DNA of 64,000 bases from Silurus meridionalis (GCF_014805685.1 NC_060906.1:20436126-20500125); one strand, 5' to 3'. Shown: positions 10,881-23,530, counted from the first letter of the stretch. Numbers and translations: made by a program. Notes: generated by a model not told the origin, from the sequence alone.

Positions 10881-12790
10881 GTTGCATTCGTTCTCAAAAT
10901 CAAGTCACGTGTTAATGAAAAGCTAAAAACAGCTGATGCGAGGTTTTATTTCCTAAAATACACCTCAACACTGCATTAATCAAAGACCATAACAACAGCT
11001 TCTGCCACAGAATGAAACAAAGATCAAACAAGTCGCTCAAAATTAAGACAAAGTAGTAAAGCAATCTTTCAATAAGGTCTCTTTAATTAACAAATGAAAT
11101 TACAGTCATGTCATAAAGTAGACGAACCATTTATATTGAAATGGAGAGATCAAATTTAAGGAAATATCTTCTCTGCTGCACAATAAATGATCCACAGCAT
11201 ATAAAGCTGTAATGCAAAATGTCATTGTAATGGTCATTATTAGAGAGTAGAGAGTAAAAGTTTAATATTTTCTATATATATGTATTTGTGAATGATAGGA
11301 TATAACAATTATTACTTGCCAGAACATTTAGAGCAGAATCAAGCAGTATTTTCTCCAAATGCCATCAAATATTCCTCCTGTTTCTTCTTTTATTTTATGC
11401 TACAAGCTTTATATCTGACCGTTCACTCCCACTCTCATGAGACACAATGAGAGGGCATAAAAGATCCCCCAGGAGTGTTAAATTGAGTCAAACTCTTATG
11501 CACAACATCACACTGTTCACAAACCTGCAGTCATCTTGCTGGTAATCACGCAGTTCTGACAGATGAATCATCTATGTATATTGAGGATATATTTAATTTG
11601 ATAATTTTCGTTATATGAATGGATATGCGGATATAAGATACGTAGCATAATCACTTCATAGTCCTCACTCTAGTTTGGTGTGGCTCTAGGTCGCTCTTTC
11701 GACCTTTGAGTAGCGTTGCTATTACAGCCATTGAAAAATGTGCTGAGTCTCGGATGATATAATAATTTGGCTCCTCATAGCAATTACAAGTTTTACACCA
11801 AAGAGAAAAAAACCCTCCATCAGCAAATACATCTAATTCAGTTAATGTCAAAGCTAATTTAGGAAAACGATTCATTATTTTATTGCTGTGCTCAAAAATT
11901 CAGAACGTGATATCGATTCCTGCAAAATCCAGAAATGATTTGCAGAACATTATTTATAAACTGTAACACTGATACCATGATGTGCATCATCCCTAGCTGG
12001 AGACGTGTAGAACAAAAAGACTGGAAAAAAAAAACATGCAAGCCTCTGAATCCACACCAATGTTATGACAAAGGCAATCAATCAGCACTCTGCTCTATTG
12101 GCAGTGTGCAGCTGAGTGGGGGGAAGTGTCCGCCGATAACGAATGAGAGGTGAAGAATGAGCAGCGCAGCCTTTAGGGGGAAGGACTTTAGCGCTCTGGA
12201 TGAGACGGATGATCACACTTCACCGCGTGCGTCTCTGAGAGATGAGGACAGTAGCACTCCCACCAGATCCGACGGAAGATGTGATAAACGTAGGAGGGTG
12301 GATGGATAGAGAGATACGTGGGCACAACACAGAACAAGTCAAATTTTAAGGTCGAAAGGTACATTTTTACCCAAACAACTGCCTTTTCTAGCTTAATGAA
12401 GCAGGGGTGAGGCTACATGGGTGGCAGCTGCCATCATTGGAGCCTGATTGCCATTCCAATTCCCACCCACGTCTCTGAGAGGGCTGTTAGTCCTGTAGAA
12501 GTCGTGCAGGATCTTATAAGTCATGTTACTTAAAATCGCTATTTCTCTCAAGTTTTAAAGAACTGTACTGCAACTTTGGATACCGTGGTACACTGGGGTT
12601 ATTATGTTGCCATTAATTCTACACCAGAGAACTAATTAAACCTTGCCTAAGGTGAACAAATAATAACATCATTGGAATACCAGTCAATTGAATGCCCCAG
12701 TGGAGACAAACCACATATTTTTTTATTTACCTAAAAAGTTGTATGTAAGTTACAGTAATATTGCATCGCAAGCTTTGATACATAGATAAA
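10881..12790. other. No recognised feature
   Basis: AT-rich sequence with no protein-like frame. A less AT-rich part lies at 12050-12500, but no exon is recognised. Confidence 0.35.
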
Positions 12791-12810
12791 TAAGTGCATT
12801 CATACTATTA

Positions 12811-13586
12811 CCGTAATTTTCCCAGACTATTAAGCACACCCATATATAAGCCGCACCCACTGAATTTTACAAATATTTTTATTTTGAACATAAATAAACC
12901 TTTTAAGCATAAATAAGGTCTACACTAAAACTAATGAACTTTAAACAGGCTTTAACGAAAGACACGTTACACACGGTGTAACGGGTGAAAAATGTTGCAC
13001 TTCCTTTAGGAGCATATTTTGCGAATAGCCTGCCACTGCATTTTTTTTGCTGTTACTGCATGTGTGCAAGACCGAGGAATATATCTTTATTATTTTTGAT
13101 GCTCATTTCTAAGTTTCTTTGACTAACCCGTAACGCTGTTGCCAAGAAAAATAAAAAAGCACGAGTTTTGGAAACCTGTCTGTGCTTATATGATTTCTGT
13201 TGCAACTGGAGTTAGCGAGCTCTCCCTTCACCCAGACTCAACACGTTACAACGGCTTGTATCTAAACAGTAGCCTACCAAGAAAGTCATTGTTCACTGTC
13301 TTCCTCCTTCCTTTCACAACTATTTCTCTCGGGAGTTTATCTCTTTTGGCATCGTCGTGCTTTAAAAAAAAAGTTTTTTCTCCCGAAGCCGTGCAGCTCA
13401 GAACACAAGTGAGGTGCGTTTTTTCGTTTCCGTTCGAAATTTCATTGGTCTAACGTTATCGGGCTCAGTTTTTTGGCTTGAAGTTTGTGAAACTGGGAAA
13501 AATTCGTAAATAAGCCGCTTCGTTGTTTAAGCCACGGGGTTCAAAACGTGGGAAAAAAGTAGCGGCTTATAATCCGAAAAATACGG
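12811..13586 (+). mobile_element. Pogo-derived MITE family M, copy M2 (full length)
   Basis: 776 bp, beginning ccgtaattttcccagactat and ending in ataatccgaaaaatacgg, so the ends are inverted repeats. M5 is nearly the same length (766 bp) in the opposite orientation. On both sides stands the identical 20-mer taagtgcattcatactatta (12791-12810 and 13587-13606). That is much longer than the TA duplication expected for the pogo group and seen beside M4. Internally it keeps scraps of the same transposase region as M3 and M4, on its minus strand. No functional protein is encoded. Confidence 0.85.
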
Positions 13587-13606
13587 TAAGTGCATTCATA
13601 CTATTA

Positions 13607-14920
13607 ATAACTGCATTTATTATACAAACATTGCATAAGGAACATCAATAATGCTTTTCTTATAATAGTAGGCATACATGTATCATTATTATTATTAAAA
13701 ATATTAATAATAATAAATAAAAGTAATATTTTAAATCACTTATTCAGTTATTTTACCAGCATTCATTTCTAAATAATAAATTTTTTTTTTTTAATTGTAT
13801 TTTTTTAAATATGAATAAAATCTAAATAGTATTAATTATATACTATATTTTATGTAGCAAGCCGTGTTTATATTCGTAACAAATGACCAAGTTGTTGGCT
13901 AATAATACTACTATTACTACTACTACTATAACTTTTACCACTACGAAGAAGAAGAAGAAGAAGAAGAAGAAGAAGAAGAATTATTCTTATTGTAGTAGAA
14001 TCATTATTAACACTATTATTTTTTCGAGATAATAATACATAGTGCATTTTTCCATACAGTTTTATTGTAGTTGTATGCAAATATTATTTGCACAAAAACA
14101 CTATATGAATTCTCCCTTAACACTTTTAACACCGAGGTGGCATGTTGCTCATGGTGAGCTCTCTGGAAAGTTTTGACAGCTTCGTGCTGCAGTATATTTT
14201 AACATGTTTAGTTAGTGCTTCCACAAACCTGTGAGTTTCTGCATGCTTGTCATCCTTGTTTAATAATTAATCCGCCTAGTCAAATCCCTTCGCATTCACA
14301 TGCTTGTGCTGTAGTTACATCATCGCTGTGAAGTGTGTTTACCTTTATGCATACAGTACACAACAAATAAAAACCTTAGTTTTGCATAATTCAATATAAA
14401 TGTGTCTAATAATGACAGTGAAATAGATTCTATATACACAGGATGTGGACAAAACCTGTTTTTTCCACTCGTATGTGGTTCCTCCCCAAACTATTACCAT
14501 TTAGGTGCAATAGCGTTACATGTTCAATGAAGATATGATTTACCCTGTACCAGGCTTCTTCTTATCCTCAACCACTGATAAACTGCTCCCACCATCTTTC
14601 AGAGTACAAGGAAGACTTGTACTGTAAAAAGACGACTCTTATCGTTTCTGTCACCAGGATGGTAGAACAAATTTTCCACTCGATGTTCAAAGAGCTAAGT
14701 CACTAGCAGTCTTCAAATGACATTTAAATACCTACATCTTCCAGAGGTTCTTAAATGGACACTTTTTGGATAAAAAAAAAATATTTCCTCTCACAACCAA
14801 ACTTTGGATGGATGCTATTCTTAGTCTGTGTCCTAATGAACCAGTATCAGAATAGATTTATTGTTGGAGATTGAAAGCACTTGGGTGTCTACCAAATGCC
14901 ATAAATGTAAGTGTAAATGT
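13607..14920. other. AT-rich intronic sequence with (GAA)n tract
   Basis: Very AT-rich at 13650-13900, with a (GAA)n run at 13945-13980. At 14640-14760 a frame reads RTNFPLDVQRAKSLAVFK, which looks like an old repeat-derived coding scrap of unknown family. Confidence 0.45.
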
Positions 14921-14929
14921 ACATTGGTT

Positions 14930-15160
14930 GGAGTGGAGGATCTTGAATGACCTGTTATAGAGCTCGGAACTCAACCCCATTGAGATAGATGAATGCTGAC
15001 TGCACCCCAGACCTGCTTGATCTACTGTATATCAGTATCTGATTTTACTAACATCAGCATGAGCACAACTTTCCAAATCCACACTCCAAAATCCAGTGGA
15101 ACATCTTTTAACGAGTGTAAAGGTTATTATAACAACACAGAGAAGAAAATATATTATAAA
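14930..15160 (+). mobile_element. Tc1-like fossil (family T), right part
   Basis: Carries the stretch 'gagctcggaactcaaccccattgag', a remnant of the D-L-N-P-I-E transposase motif. Then follow 'gctgactgcaccccag' and 'aaatccagtggaacatcttt', shared with the fossils near 17.8, 20.6, 31.5 and 51.3 kb. Non-functional. Confidence 0.6.
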
Positions 15161-15375
15161 ATGAATAATATTGATTATATAGACATTACTACACTTTTAA
15201 ATGATGCAAAAGCATTATTTGTAGAAAACCTTTGCATATATTGTGTTTCGTTGTTTGCCATTTTTATGTTAGAATAAGAAAGGTCATTGAGAAAGACGTT
15301 ATGATGCTTGTGCATCAAGTGGATGACAGTTCATACTCTACTTGGATTAAGGTAAATACAGTTTTTAAAAATGTA

Positions 15376-15585
15376 CCGTATTTTCCGGACTATAAAACAA
15401 CCGGGCATGAAAACACACACTTCACCTGTCTTCTGAGCTGCACGGCATCGGGAGAAAAGCTTCACCGATGGTGATTTTTAAACGCACGACGATGCCAAAA
15501 GAAAAACTCCAGAGAGAAATTGTTGTGAAAGGAAGGAGGAAGACAGTAAACAATGACTTTCTTGGTAGGCTACTGTTTAGATACA
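15376..15585 (-). mobile_element. Family M copy M3, with pogo-type transposase fragment
   Basis: Starts with the family terminus ccgtattttccggactataa, preceded by TA. After about 20 bases it passes directly into coding-like sequence. Read on the plus strand this gives TTGHENTHFTCLLSCTASGE, then, after a shift, KRTTMPKEKLQREIVVK. Both resemble pogo/Tigger-type DDE transposases downstream of the first catalytic Asp. The copy stops in the middle of the family sequence at about 15585, next to a piece of repeat R. Confidence 0.75.
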
Positions 15586-15591
15586 CATAAT

Positions 15592-15672
15592 TGAACTTAA
15601 TTCTTAAGTTCTGTAAAGCTGCTTTGAGACAATGTGAAAAGCGCTATAGTAATAAACTTGAACTTGAATTAT
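15592..15672 (-). repeat. Dispersed repeat R, terminal fragment
   Basis: Contains gtaaagctgctttgagacaa and the 'aaagcgctatagtaataaa' end block. It abuts M3 directly. Confidence 0.6.
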
Positions 15673-17750
15673 CGTCATAATGTCTTGACTTGGCTTGTCA
15701 GGCATAGCAACAGTAACTAAGGATTACTGTTTTAGCGAAGACTAATAGTGTAGACTACACGCTTAATCCATGTAGATTATAAACTGTCATCAACTTGCTG
15801 TGCGAGCATCATAATGTCCTCCACAATTTTATAGACTACCGCCATTGCTCACAACATTCTGCAAAATCGTCTATTACTGGCATTTTCCCTGTTAGCCGTC
15901 GACTGTGAGTGATGTCACTTCCCAATACAAACACGCCCAATAATATAGTCCCACCACTGACACTTGATCGACAGCTTTCAGTGCAAAGGCATCGAAAATG
16001 CAAACACATACCCGTGCGAGGCTTTGGAAATTCGAATGCAAAAGGAATTGCGATTCCAGCAGACATGGTAATTAATATTGCTATTTAGGTTATAACTTGT
16101 AAGACATGGGAAATACAGTCGGAATTGGACTTTGCTTTTCCATTTGGAATGTGGCGTTTGCTGTGCGTTTACGACAGCGAAAATGCAAACGGTAATGCGA
16201 GATTTGCATTTTGCGTTTGGATTTTGTCACAATTTATGCTTCCGCCTATGGAAAACGCATTTACGAATACAACTTTCAATACAATTACTTTTGAATATTG
16301 TCCGGAATATTCTTCCATACACGTAACCATTACAAGGCTGCATTATCACAATCTAAACAACATTGCTTCAGTGTGGCAGTGCTCAAGTTTTTGTCAGGTG
16401 GGTATTAACTAATCACTATGCCTACGATGGGAGTTTGCGTTACTGACCCCTAGCATGGCACCCTCATTTCCATCTCTAATAAGCCTGCCGTAAGCAATTA
16501 CTAAAGCTCCACAATGAGTCACAAATGCCTCTAATGGTACCTCTAAGGACGAGTGACGCTATAGAAGTGGAAAAAAAATCTACCTCGGATGAATATCTGA
16601 TGATATTAAATGGAAAAATCGCGATTTTGACGACGTGAGAAGGAAATATACACAATTCTGCTTTATTAATCATAGTCATATAACAAAACAGCAGAAATAT
16701 ATTCAAGCAGTACAGATAACAGCCTGTGATTACCCAGTAGCATTATTTGGTACTTACGGGATACTCTGACTCTATCTGTGTGTGCACAGGAAGCTTTGAC
16801 TCTATCTGTATGTGCACAGGATACTCCGACACTCTCTGTGTGTACATGGTGTTCTGGTAGTGCAAAGTCTAGCAGCGAGCTGGAGCGCCTCATATCATTT
16901 CGGCACGATATGCAGTCTGCCTCACAATTACACTTTCTCTTCATTAGCCGCCTCATTTGCACAACCGCATTATTAAACTCCTTGGGAATTATTATTATTT
17001 TCTGGTACCAACACACCGAATGGACAAACAAGGCAGTAACACGGGCTGCGCACACATACAGTGAGGATGTTATGCTAATGAGGTGGCACAATCGTTTAGC
17101 CCAAGCACACCGCTCTCATTTCTGCCAAAATGTATGCACACAATCAGGAGAGAACTGGGGCATAGAGGCTCAGCCCCAAGTGTACAACAGACAATCAAAC
17201 ACTTAATGGAAAAAATCAGCACGTTTTAGACCTGGGTTTTGGGGTTTGAAGGTTAAGTCAAGGACATAACCTAAGCTAGCAACTCTACAGTAGGTAGCAT
17301 GGTGTTTTGTGCTTTGCATCTTTCGAGGTCTAAAGGAACAAAACGTCATGATTTGCCAATGATTTCAGTTTATAACCAAAGAATCCTTTTATAATAAGAA
17401 ATACGAAATCAGCAATGTACAATGTAAACCTGATTTAATTACCTTGGAAAATCACATTGACTACTTTAATTCATCACATGGCAGATACCAATCTACACAA
17501 ACCAAAGCTAATGTATGGTATGAGGTTTTTTTTTTTTTACAACTTCATCAAATTGATGCTAATCAAAACGTTCACAGAAGATGGTGATCCGTCCCACCAC
17601 TCTCTTGGGATCCTGGCAATAAATAGCTTTGTGGATAGCTTTGAGGATTCAAACTTAATTTCCTGTCAACTACAGTACTAATTTTAGCTTGGTAACTACA
17701 AATCTAGCTTCATTATATGCTCCTCTGGTGCATTTCAAATCAAGGACATG
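15673..17750. other. No gene; AT-rich with small repeats
   Basis: Includes a cluster of GCAAAN and GCATTTTG motifs at 15980-16220 and a 30-bp minisatellite at 16761-16850. Opposed frames of 141-142 codons near 16.7-17.2 kb show no family motif and cross the minisatellite, so I do not call them genes. Confidence 0.4.
16761..16850. repeat. 30-bp minisatellite, three units
   Basis: Units begin atactctgactctatctgtg, aagctttgactctatctgta and atactccgacactctctgtg, in perfect 30-bp phase. Confidence 0.85.
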
Positions 17751-17754
17751 ATGG

Positions 17755-18056
17755 CAATCATAAAATGGCTGGAGTGGAATCTTGAGTGGTCTGCTCTAGA
17801 GCTCTGACCTCAAATGTATTGAACACCTTTGGATGAATCTGAACGCTAATGACACCCCAGGCCTCCTCACCTCACCTACATCAGTACTTGATTTCACTAA
17901 CACCTTTGTGGCTGAATGAGCACAAATCTCCACAAGCACACTCCATATCCTTGTGGAACATCTTCATTATAACAACAGCGAATGGGTACTAAGTGTGGAC
18001 TAGGATGATTAAAAAACACATACAAATCTCATGGTCAGGTTTCTACAAACTTTTGT

Positions 18057-18058
<2 letters not shown>
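17755..18058 (+). mobile_element. Tc1-like fossil (family T), right half
   Basis: Reads from 'ggctggagtggaatcttgag' through remnants of the L-N-P-I-E-H-L-W-D-E motif ('ttgaacacctttggatgaat') to the terminus 'tttctacaaacttttgtcc', where a (TA)n array begins. It is inverted relative to the copy at 18128. Confidence 0.7.

Positions 18059-18127
<69 letters not shown>
18059..18127. repeat. (AT)n microsatellite at the junction of two Tc1 fossils
   Basis: About 34 AT units, lying exactly between the right termini of two inverted family-T fossils. Confidence 0.95.
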
Positions 18128-18130
<3 letters not shown>

Positions 18131-18545
18131 TATATTGCCAAATGTTAGCGGACACTGTTTTACAAGTTTGGTACGTGCTTTTTGGGCATCACATTCCACA
18201 TTTAGTCACAATTTGCTCGTATAATTCCCTCCACTCCTCTTGAAAGATGTTCCACTAGATTTTAGAGTGTGCTTGTTAACATTTGTGTTCATCAGCCTCA
18301 AAGGTGTTAGTGAAATCAGGTACTTCTGTAGGGTGAGGAGACCTGGGGGGGAGCCAGCGTTCCAATTCATCCCAAAGGTGTTCCGAGCTCTATAGCAGCA
18401 GGCCACTCAAGATCTTTCTCTCCTAAACATGTAAACAATATCTTCATGGAGCTGGTTTTGTGCTGGAACATGTTTTTATTATACCACATCCGGAGACATC
18501 CAATACAATTGTATACCTCTATCTTAGTGGTAATAGTTTGGAGAA
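18128..18545 (-). mobile_element. Tc1-like fossil (family T), inverted copy
   Basis: The reverse complement repeats the order of the neighbouring copy: 'gagtggcctgctg', 'ttgggatgaattggaacgct', 'gatttcactaacacctttga', 'atctagtggaacatctttc', ending 'ttggcaatatagtgtatata'. It extends further inward than its partner, to about 18545. Only short scraps of the DDE coding region remain. Confidence 0.7.
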
Positions 18546-18546
18546 G

Positions 18547-18735
<189 letters not shown>

Positions 18736-19286
18736 CTGCAATACTAATTCTAGCTTGTGCTCCTGCCCATGATGCCCATCGTAAAAAGTCTTTGCACTCA
18801 AAGTTGATCTCTAACTTTGGACTAGTCTTTTTCTTGGCTCCTCTAAGTCAATGACACATTTGCCTCAAGGCTTCCAGTATGTAGGTTATCAAATTTGGGC
18901 ACTGTCTCCAGCATCCTTTGCAAAAGGAAAGAGAAATGCTTGGCAGCTCACCGGCTTCTAAGGATTTGCTCGTTTGAGTGGACACTGGCAGCACTGGGAA
19001 TTTCTATATAAACTGGGAGATGTGTCGGGTTTGTCGTGGAAACCGATGTGAGGCACAGTCTCAGCAGGTTGCTCCCACATGGGTGATCTTTAACTGCTGT
19101 CATCTCAACGACCTCACCTGTTCATGGTTCCCTCAGGAAGACGGAGCTAACTGAAATACACCTTCTATTTCTGGGTCAACCAGTGCCACAATGCATATCT
19201 ACAGCTCTGGGCCAGGGGGAGCTCATCCAGAAATGAGGTAGACAGTGAAAGGAAAGGATAATAATATGAGCTGTGTGTATGTGTGA

Positions 19287-19335
<49 letters not shown>

Positions 19336-20450
19336 GTCTTCCAACTATTAAAATCAGGAAGAAAGAAAGAAGAGATGGAAGATGGGAAATAAGGGGACAT
19401 GCTGTAAAATAAAAAACAAGTCCTATCACTCTTATACAACCACTTGCACAATTTAGAGAGAGAAGTGCACTAAGCTTTAGTTAAGTTGCTCATGCTGTGT
19501 TGGGCCACAAGTGTCGCTAAAATTAGCAACAGAACACAAGGGTGATGAAAAACTAAAGAACCGAGAGAGGAGGTGGAAAGGAAAAGAGCCCCAGCTGAGT
19601 TAGTAGCGCCACAGATTACCAACACAAAGACTCATGTGATTAGATGGCAGTCAGGCCTTTCTGTGAAATACCCAGATGCCAGAAGGATCTCCAAGAGCTG
19701 GACATGTTGACAATATCATCCTTGACCTTCAGCATGACAAGACCACTCATCAGCTGCCGAGAACACACACTTTACTACCCTCTTTATAAGTGAACGATAA
19801 ACATATGCTGAGAGTGGCTGACCCAGGGAGCTCAGAGGTTCGCTTCTCACCACTGGAGAGTGTCATTAAGTCTTCAGTCTTTCATTAAAGCTTGGTAAGA
19901 CACAAAGCCGGGCCTGACAAAGAGCGAGGACAATGCCCATCTGGAGCAAACAAAGGAGGCTTTGTGTGGAGACTTTGGAAGTGGGAGAGATTACAAGTGA
20001 ATATGGCAGCTCGGGTGATTGTAATGATTGTATCTCATTACAAAAATGAAGAATGACTCATAATGGCTGTGGTTTAAATTAGCACTAATGAGCGAAAGAG
20101 AGTTATAGAGCGACAGACAGAGAAACCGATTGGAGTCTTTTGAAAACTGGAATGGAGTTCGTCTATTTGGCATCACTCTGTTGCTTGCGTTTATGCATGT
20201 TACATTTATTTATTTACAACATTTTGGCAGACACCCTTATCCAGAGCGACTTACAATTATCTTGTTCATACAACTGAGCAGTTCAAAATTAAAGGCCTGC
20301 TCAAGGGCCCAGCAGCTTAGCAGTGGTAGGATTTGAACTCACAACCTTCTCAGCATCTCAGAAAGTCCAGCATCTTAGCAAATCAGCTACTTCTTCATTC
20401 AGAATATCATCTATATTCCATTATTTTGCATTTATACACACAGACTCATA
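18736..20450. other. No gene; includes (GT)n
   Basis: Contains (GT)n at 19291-19334. The sequence at 18780-19180 and 19560-20180 is less AT-rich and shows no repeat. It could hold conserved non-coding elements, but nothing in it proves that. Confidence 0.4.
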
Positions 20451-20454
20451 CTAT

Positions 20455-21020
20455 ATGGACACCTGACTTTTTTCACTTCAGCTAGCAGAACCTGTTTCCA
20501 TATGACAAATCCTCTGTGCACAAAGCGAGCTCCATGAAGATATGCTTTAGGTGGGTTGGGTTGGAAGATCTTGAGTGGCCTTCTACAGAGCTCAATATAC
20601 ATTAGTTCCTGACTTTACTAACACCGTTGAATGGAACATCTTTCCAAATGAGTGGACGTTACAAAATACAACAATAACTTTCTTTCGGCTTCTCCCATCA
20701 GGGGTCGCCACAGCAGATCATCCGCATGTTTGATTTGGCACGTTTTTAGGCTGGATGCCCTTCCTAACGCAACCCTCCCCATTTATCCGGGCTTGGGACC
20801 GGCACTAAGAGTGCACTGGCTTGTGCAACCCTAATGGCTGGGGTTGGTTCCCTGAACGGAGATCGAACCCGGGCCGCAGCGGTGAGCCGCATCCTAACCA
20901 CTAGACCACCAGGGGACCTTACAAAATACAAAAACTATAGCGAATAAATATGGAATGAGATGTTCAAAAGGCACATACCAATCTTATAGTCAGGTGACCA
21001 CAAACTTATAACCAGGTGTC
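20455..21020 (+). mobile_element. Tc1-like fossil (family T) split by a SINE
   Basis: Left part runs from 'ctatatggacacctgacttt' to 'aatgagtggacg'. Right part continues after the SINE with 'ggaatgagatgttcaaaagg' and 'agtcaggtgaccacaaactt'. The fossil is therefore older than the SINE at 20672-20918. Confidence 0.65.
20672..20918 (-). mobile_element. tRNA-derived SINE with 13-bp target duplication
   Basis: On the minus strand it begins with a tRNA-like head (ggtggtctagtggttaggat box A region; gggttcgatct box B region), continues with a unique body, and ends in gcgacccctgatgggagaagc-like tail sequence plus gaaagaaag. It is flanked by ttacaaaatacaa at 20659-20671 and 20919-20931. The tail matches the 3' end of the LINE at 5079-5566, the likely source of its retrotransposition machinery. 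The anticodon-arm region has lost a few bases relative to the SINE at 55.1 kb. Confidence 0.9.
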
Positions 21021-22849
21021 AACAAAGTTTTTTTTCAAGGGTGTTTCCCTTCTAGACTTCTCTTCTAGAATTTGATAAGACAACACGTATATAACAACAC
21101 GAGAAATCAAGTGCTACGGAACTGCTCAATGTTCAAAAACAACCATCAAAAAATCATGTCAGATGCATAAATCAGATACAACATGAGAGAATCATGGCTG
21201 CCTTCCCACTGCTTCTGGATGACCTACTTTCTGGATTTCTGATCAAATAAAGTGTGAAATATCAGCTGATACACGAGATGAGTAAGCACCCAAGCTGCAT
21301 TCTGCCAATTCACTGACTTGCCTGCCTTATAGGTCTGTTGGATCAATATATAGCATGTTATGACATGCCTTGTAGCATGAACTTCTTTTTAAACACATGC
21401 TTTGACCTGTGGTAGTTTTATTTATTGAGCAAAATGGTTTCACACTTGCAAATTCCTGGCTTGTGTGAAAAGATGAAAAGATTCAAATGTGTACTTTTGT
21501 ACATTTTTGTTATTAATCTGGGTTATAGTTTTAATTCAGTCCTTTATTGCCTTAAGTACTGTTTGATGTGAAATGCAAAGTACTTTTCCTGCAGCTGTAT
21601 GATTTATATTGAATACATAATCACATGAATGAACAAGGTGGTCCAATTAAAGTGGCAATCACATATACTGTAACATATATAACTACAGCGATGCTACTGT
21701 ACATTTTTTTCAAATCTTTTCATCTCCCTCCTTTTCTTACACAGTGCTTGGACACAGTCTGTGTAACAGATTTACACCACAAATATGAACAGCTGTTGAA
21801 GGTTTTTAAATTGTTTTTCTTTTTTTCCTGTAGTCTGCTTTTTTCCCTTTGAGAAGCCCATGTGGTCTTCGTTCGAAAACTGTGCAATAGTAGCCCTTGC
21901 TTTTTATTTCCGCCATCTGATTTTTGATCGGGCATTATTATATGTGTGATGGAGATGCAGAAGTTCTTCATTCATGTTTTATTGCTATAGCATAGCCTGT
22001 ACAGAAAATAAAAGGTTTTACAGCGGACTGTGTTTCCGTAATCAAAACAGCAACCGATGACACACATTATAATGGGCAAGCAAGCAGGCTTGAGTGTGCA
22101 ATAAAAAGCTCTAGCTGTGTTCACTGTACTGTATTTACCAAAAAGAAAAAAGACACAAGAGAAAGAATAGCTTTACTTAAAGTCATTTTAATATTGAAAG
22201 TTATTTGAATATTTAAAGTTATTTGAATTTTTAACCCAGCAGTGTTTTTTTTTTCCAGACAATTAGCAGTAAAACATGTCCTTTAGATTGTGGCATTGTG
22301 TTTCAGCTAATAAAAAAAAAAAATTTAATGCTTAGAGAAGTAGTGGAAAAAAAAGGGGCAAAGAGAAAATACTAATCGTACACCTCAATTGGGTTAAGTA
22401 GATATTATTCAAAGAATGAGATTGGAAGTATAAAATCGCTCATATTATGGTGAATAAACTATCCACCTATCCCTTTATCTATTTAAAAATCAACTATCCA
22501 TCCATCTATTCATTTACCATTCATTTAACTGTAACCCATCTATAAAACAAATATTAATCCATCCATCTTTAAACACATTCATTATCTATCAAATCAGTCA
22601 TTCATCCATTCATCTATCCATCAATCTGATTATAAATTCAACTGACTATCCATAAACTTACCAACCAGGCAACAGAAAGGTCTCTCTTTATTTGAGTGAG
22701 AATGAATAGACAGATGGGTGGATAGGTAAAAGGAGGGGTGGATGGGTAAACAAACGCCACCATTAACTTTTTCACCCATCTGTTTATATATTCCCATTCC
22801 ACATCCATCCATTCAAACCAATCCAATCCAATCAAATCCAATCCAATTT
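21021..22849. other. No recognised feature
   Basis: AT-rich sequence with a diffuse (ATCC)-like region around 22460-22820, probably a decayed tetranucleotide repeat. Confidence 0.4.
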
Positions 22850-23530
22850 GTACAGCACTTTTAACAATGGACATTGTCTTTATGGTGGTTATAAAGTTTA
22901 AAGTTTAGTTAATATAAGTTTGTTTCTTATTACTGTAGGTTTATCCCTAATGAGTGAGCCAGTGGTAAGTGTGGCAAGGAAAAACTCCCTGAGATGGCAT
23001 GAGGAAGGAACTTTGAGAGGAACCACACTCAAAATGGCACCCATTTTGGGAACCCATTTAAATGGCACAGAATGTCCATTCAGTCCTGAATCATTGTGAC
23101 AGACTATTGATATTAATTACAGTCCTTATCCATCCTCAATGTTCTTGAGTTGCTCAGTAACTTAATGGATCGTTAGGCTGCTGATGTGGAACCATTCCCA
23201 TCTGCACAGAGTGGTCTTCAATTAAAAAGAACTCCATCCAGAGGTAGGGAATCAGGATAAATCAAGCAAAGAGAAGAAAAAGATAGGATTGCTGGTACCC
23301 CAGGTTTAACTCGACAGAGAAGAAGAGAAGAGGAATGACAGGTGGAGAGACATAACCACCATTCACCATTCCATCTACCAATGGTGAAGACCAGAGGATC
23401 ACAGAATCCTTGCTGAATCTTGATGACTCCTTCATAATGTTCTTAAATAGTTTTTATTGCACGGTTGCCTTCAGTAGGCTCATTAGGGGCAGATTACAGT
23501 AAAGCTGCCTTGGGACAATTGCTTATATAA
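22850..23530 (+). repeat. Dispersed repeat R, longest copy
   Basis: Runs from 'gtacagcacttttaacaatg' through 'tccctaatgagtgagccagt', 'aaaaactccctgagatgg' and 'tgctgatgtggaaccattcc' to 'taaagctgccttgggacaat'. It defines the order of blocks found singly elsewhere: middle blocks at 37.77 kb, end blocks at 15.6 and 27.7 kb. No coding frame. Confidence 0.75.

Noticed and set aside
16666..17206. Opposed frames of 141 and 142 codons
   Set aside because: They overlap on both strands across a 30-bp minisatellite and carry no motif.
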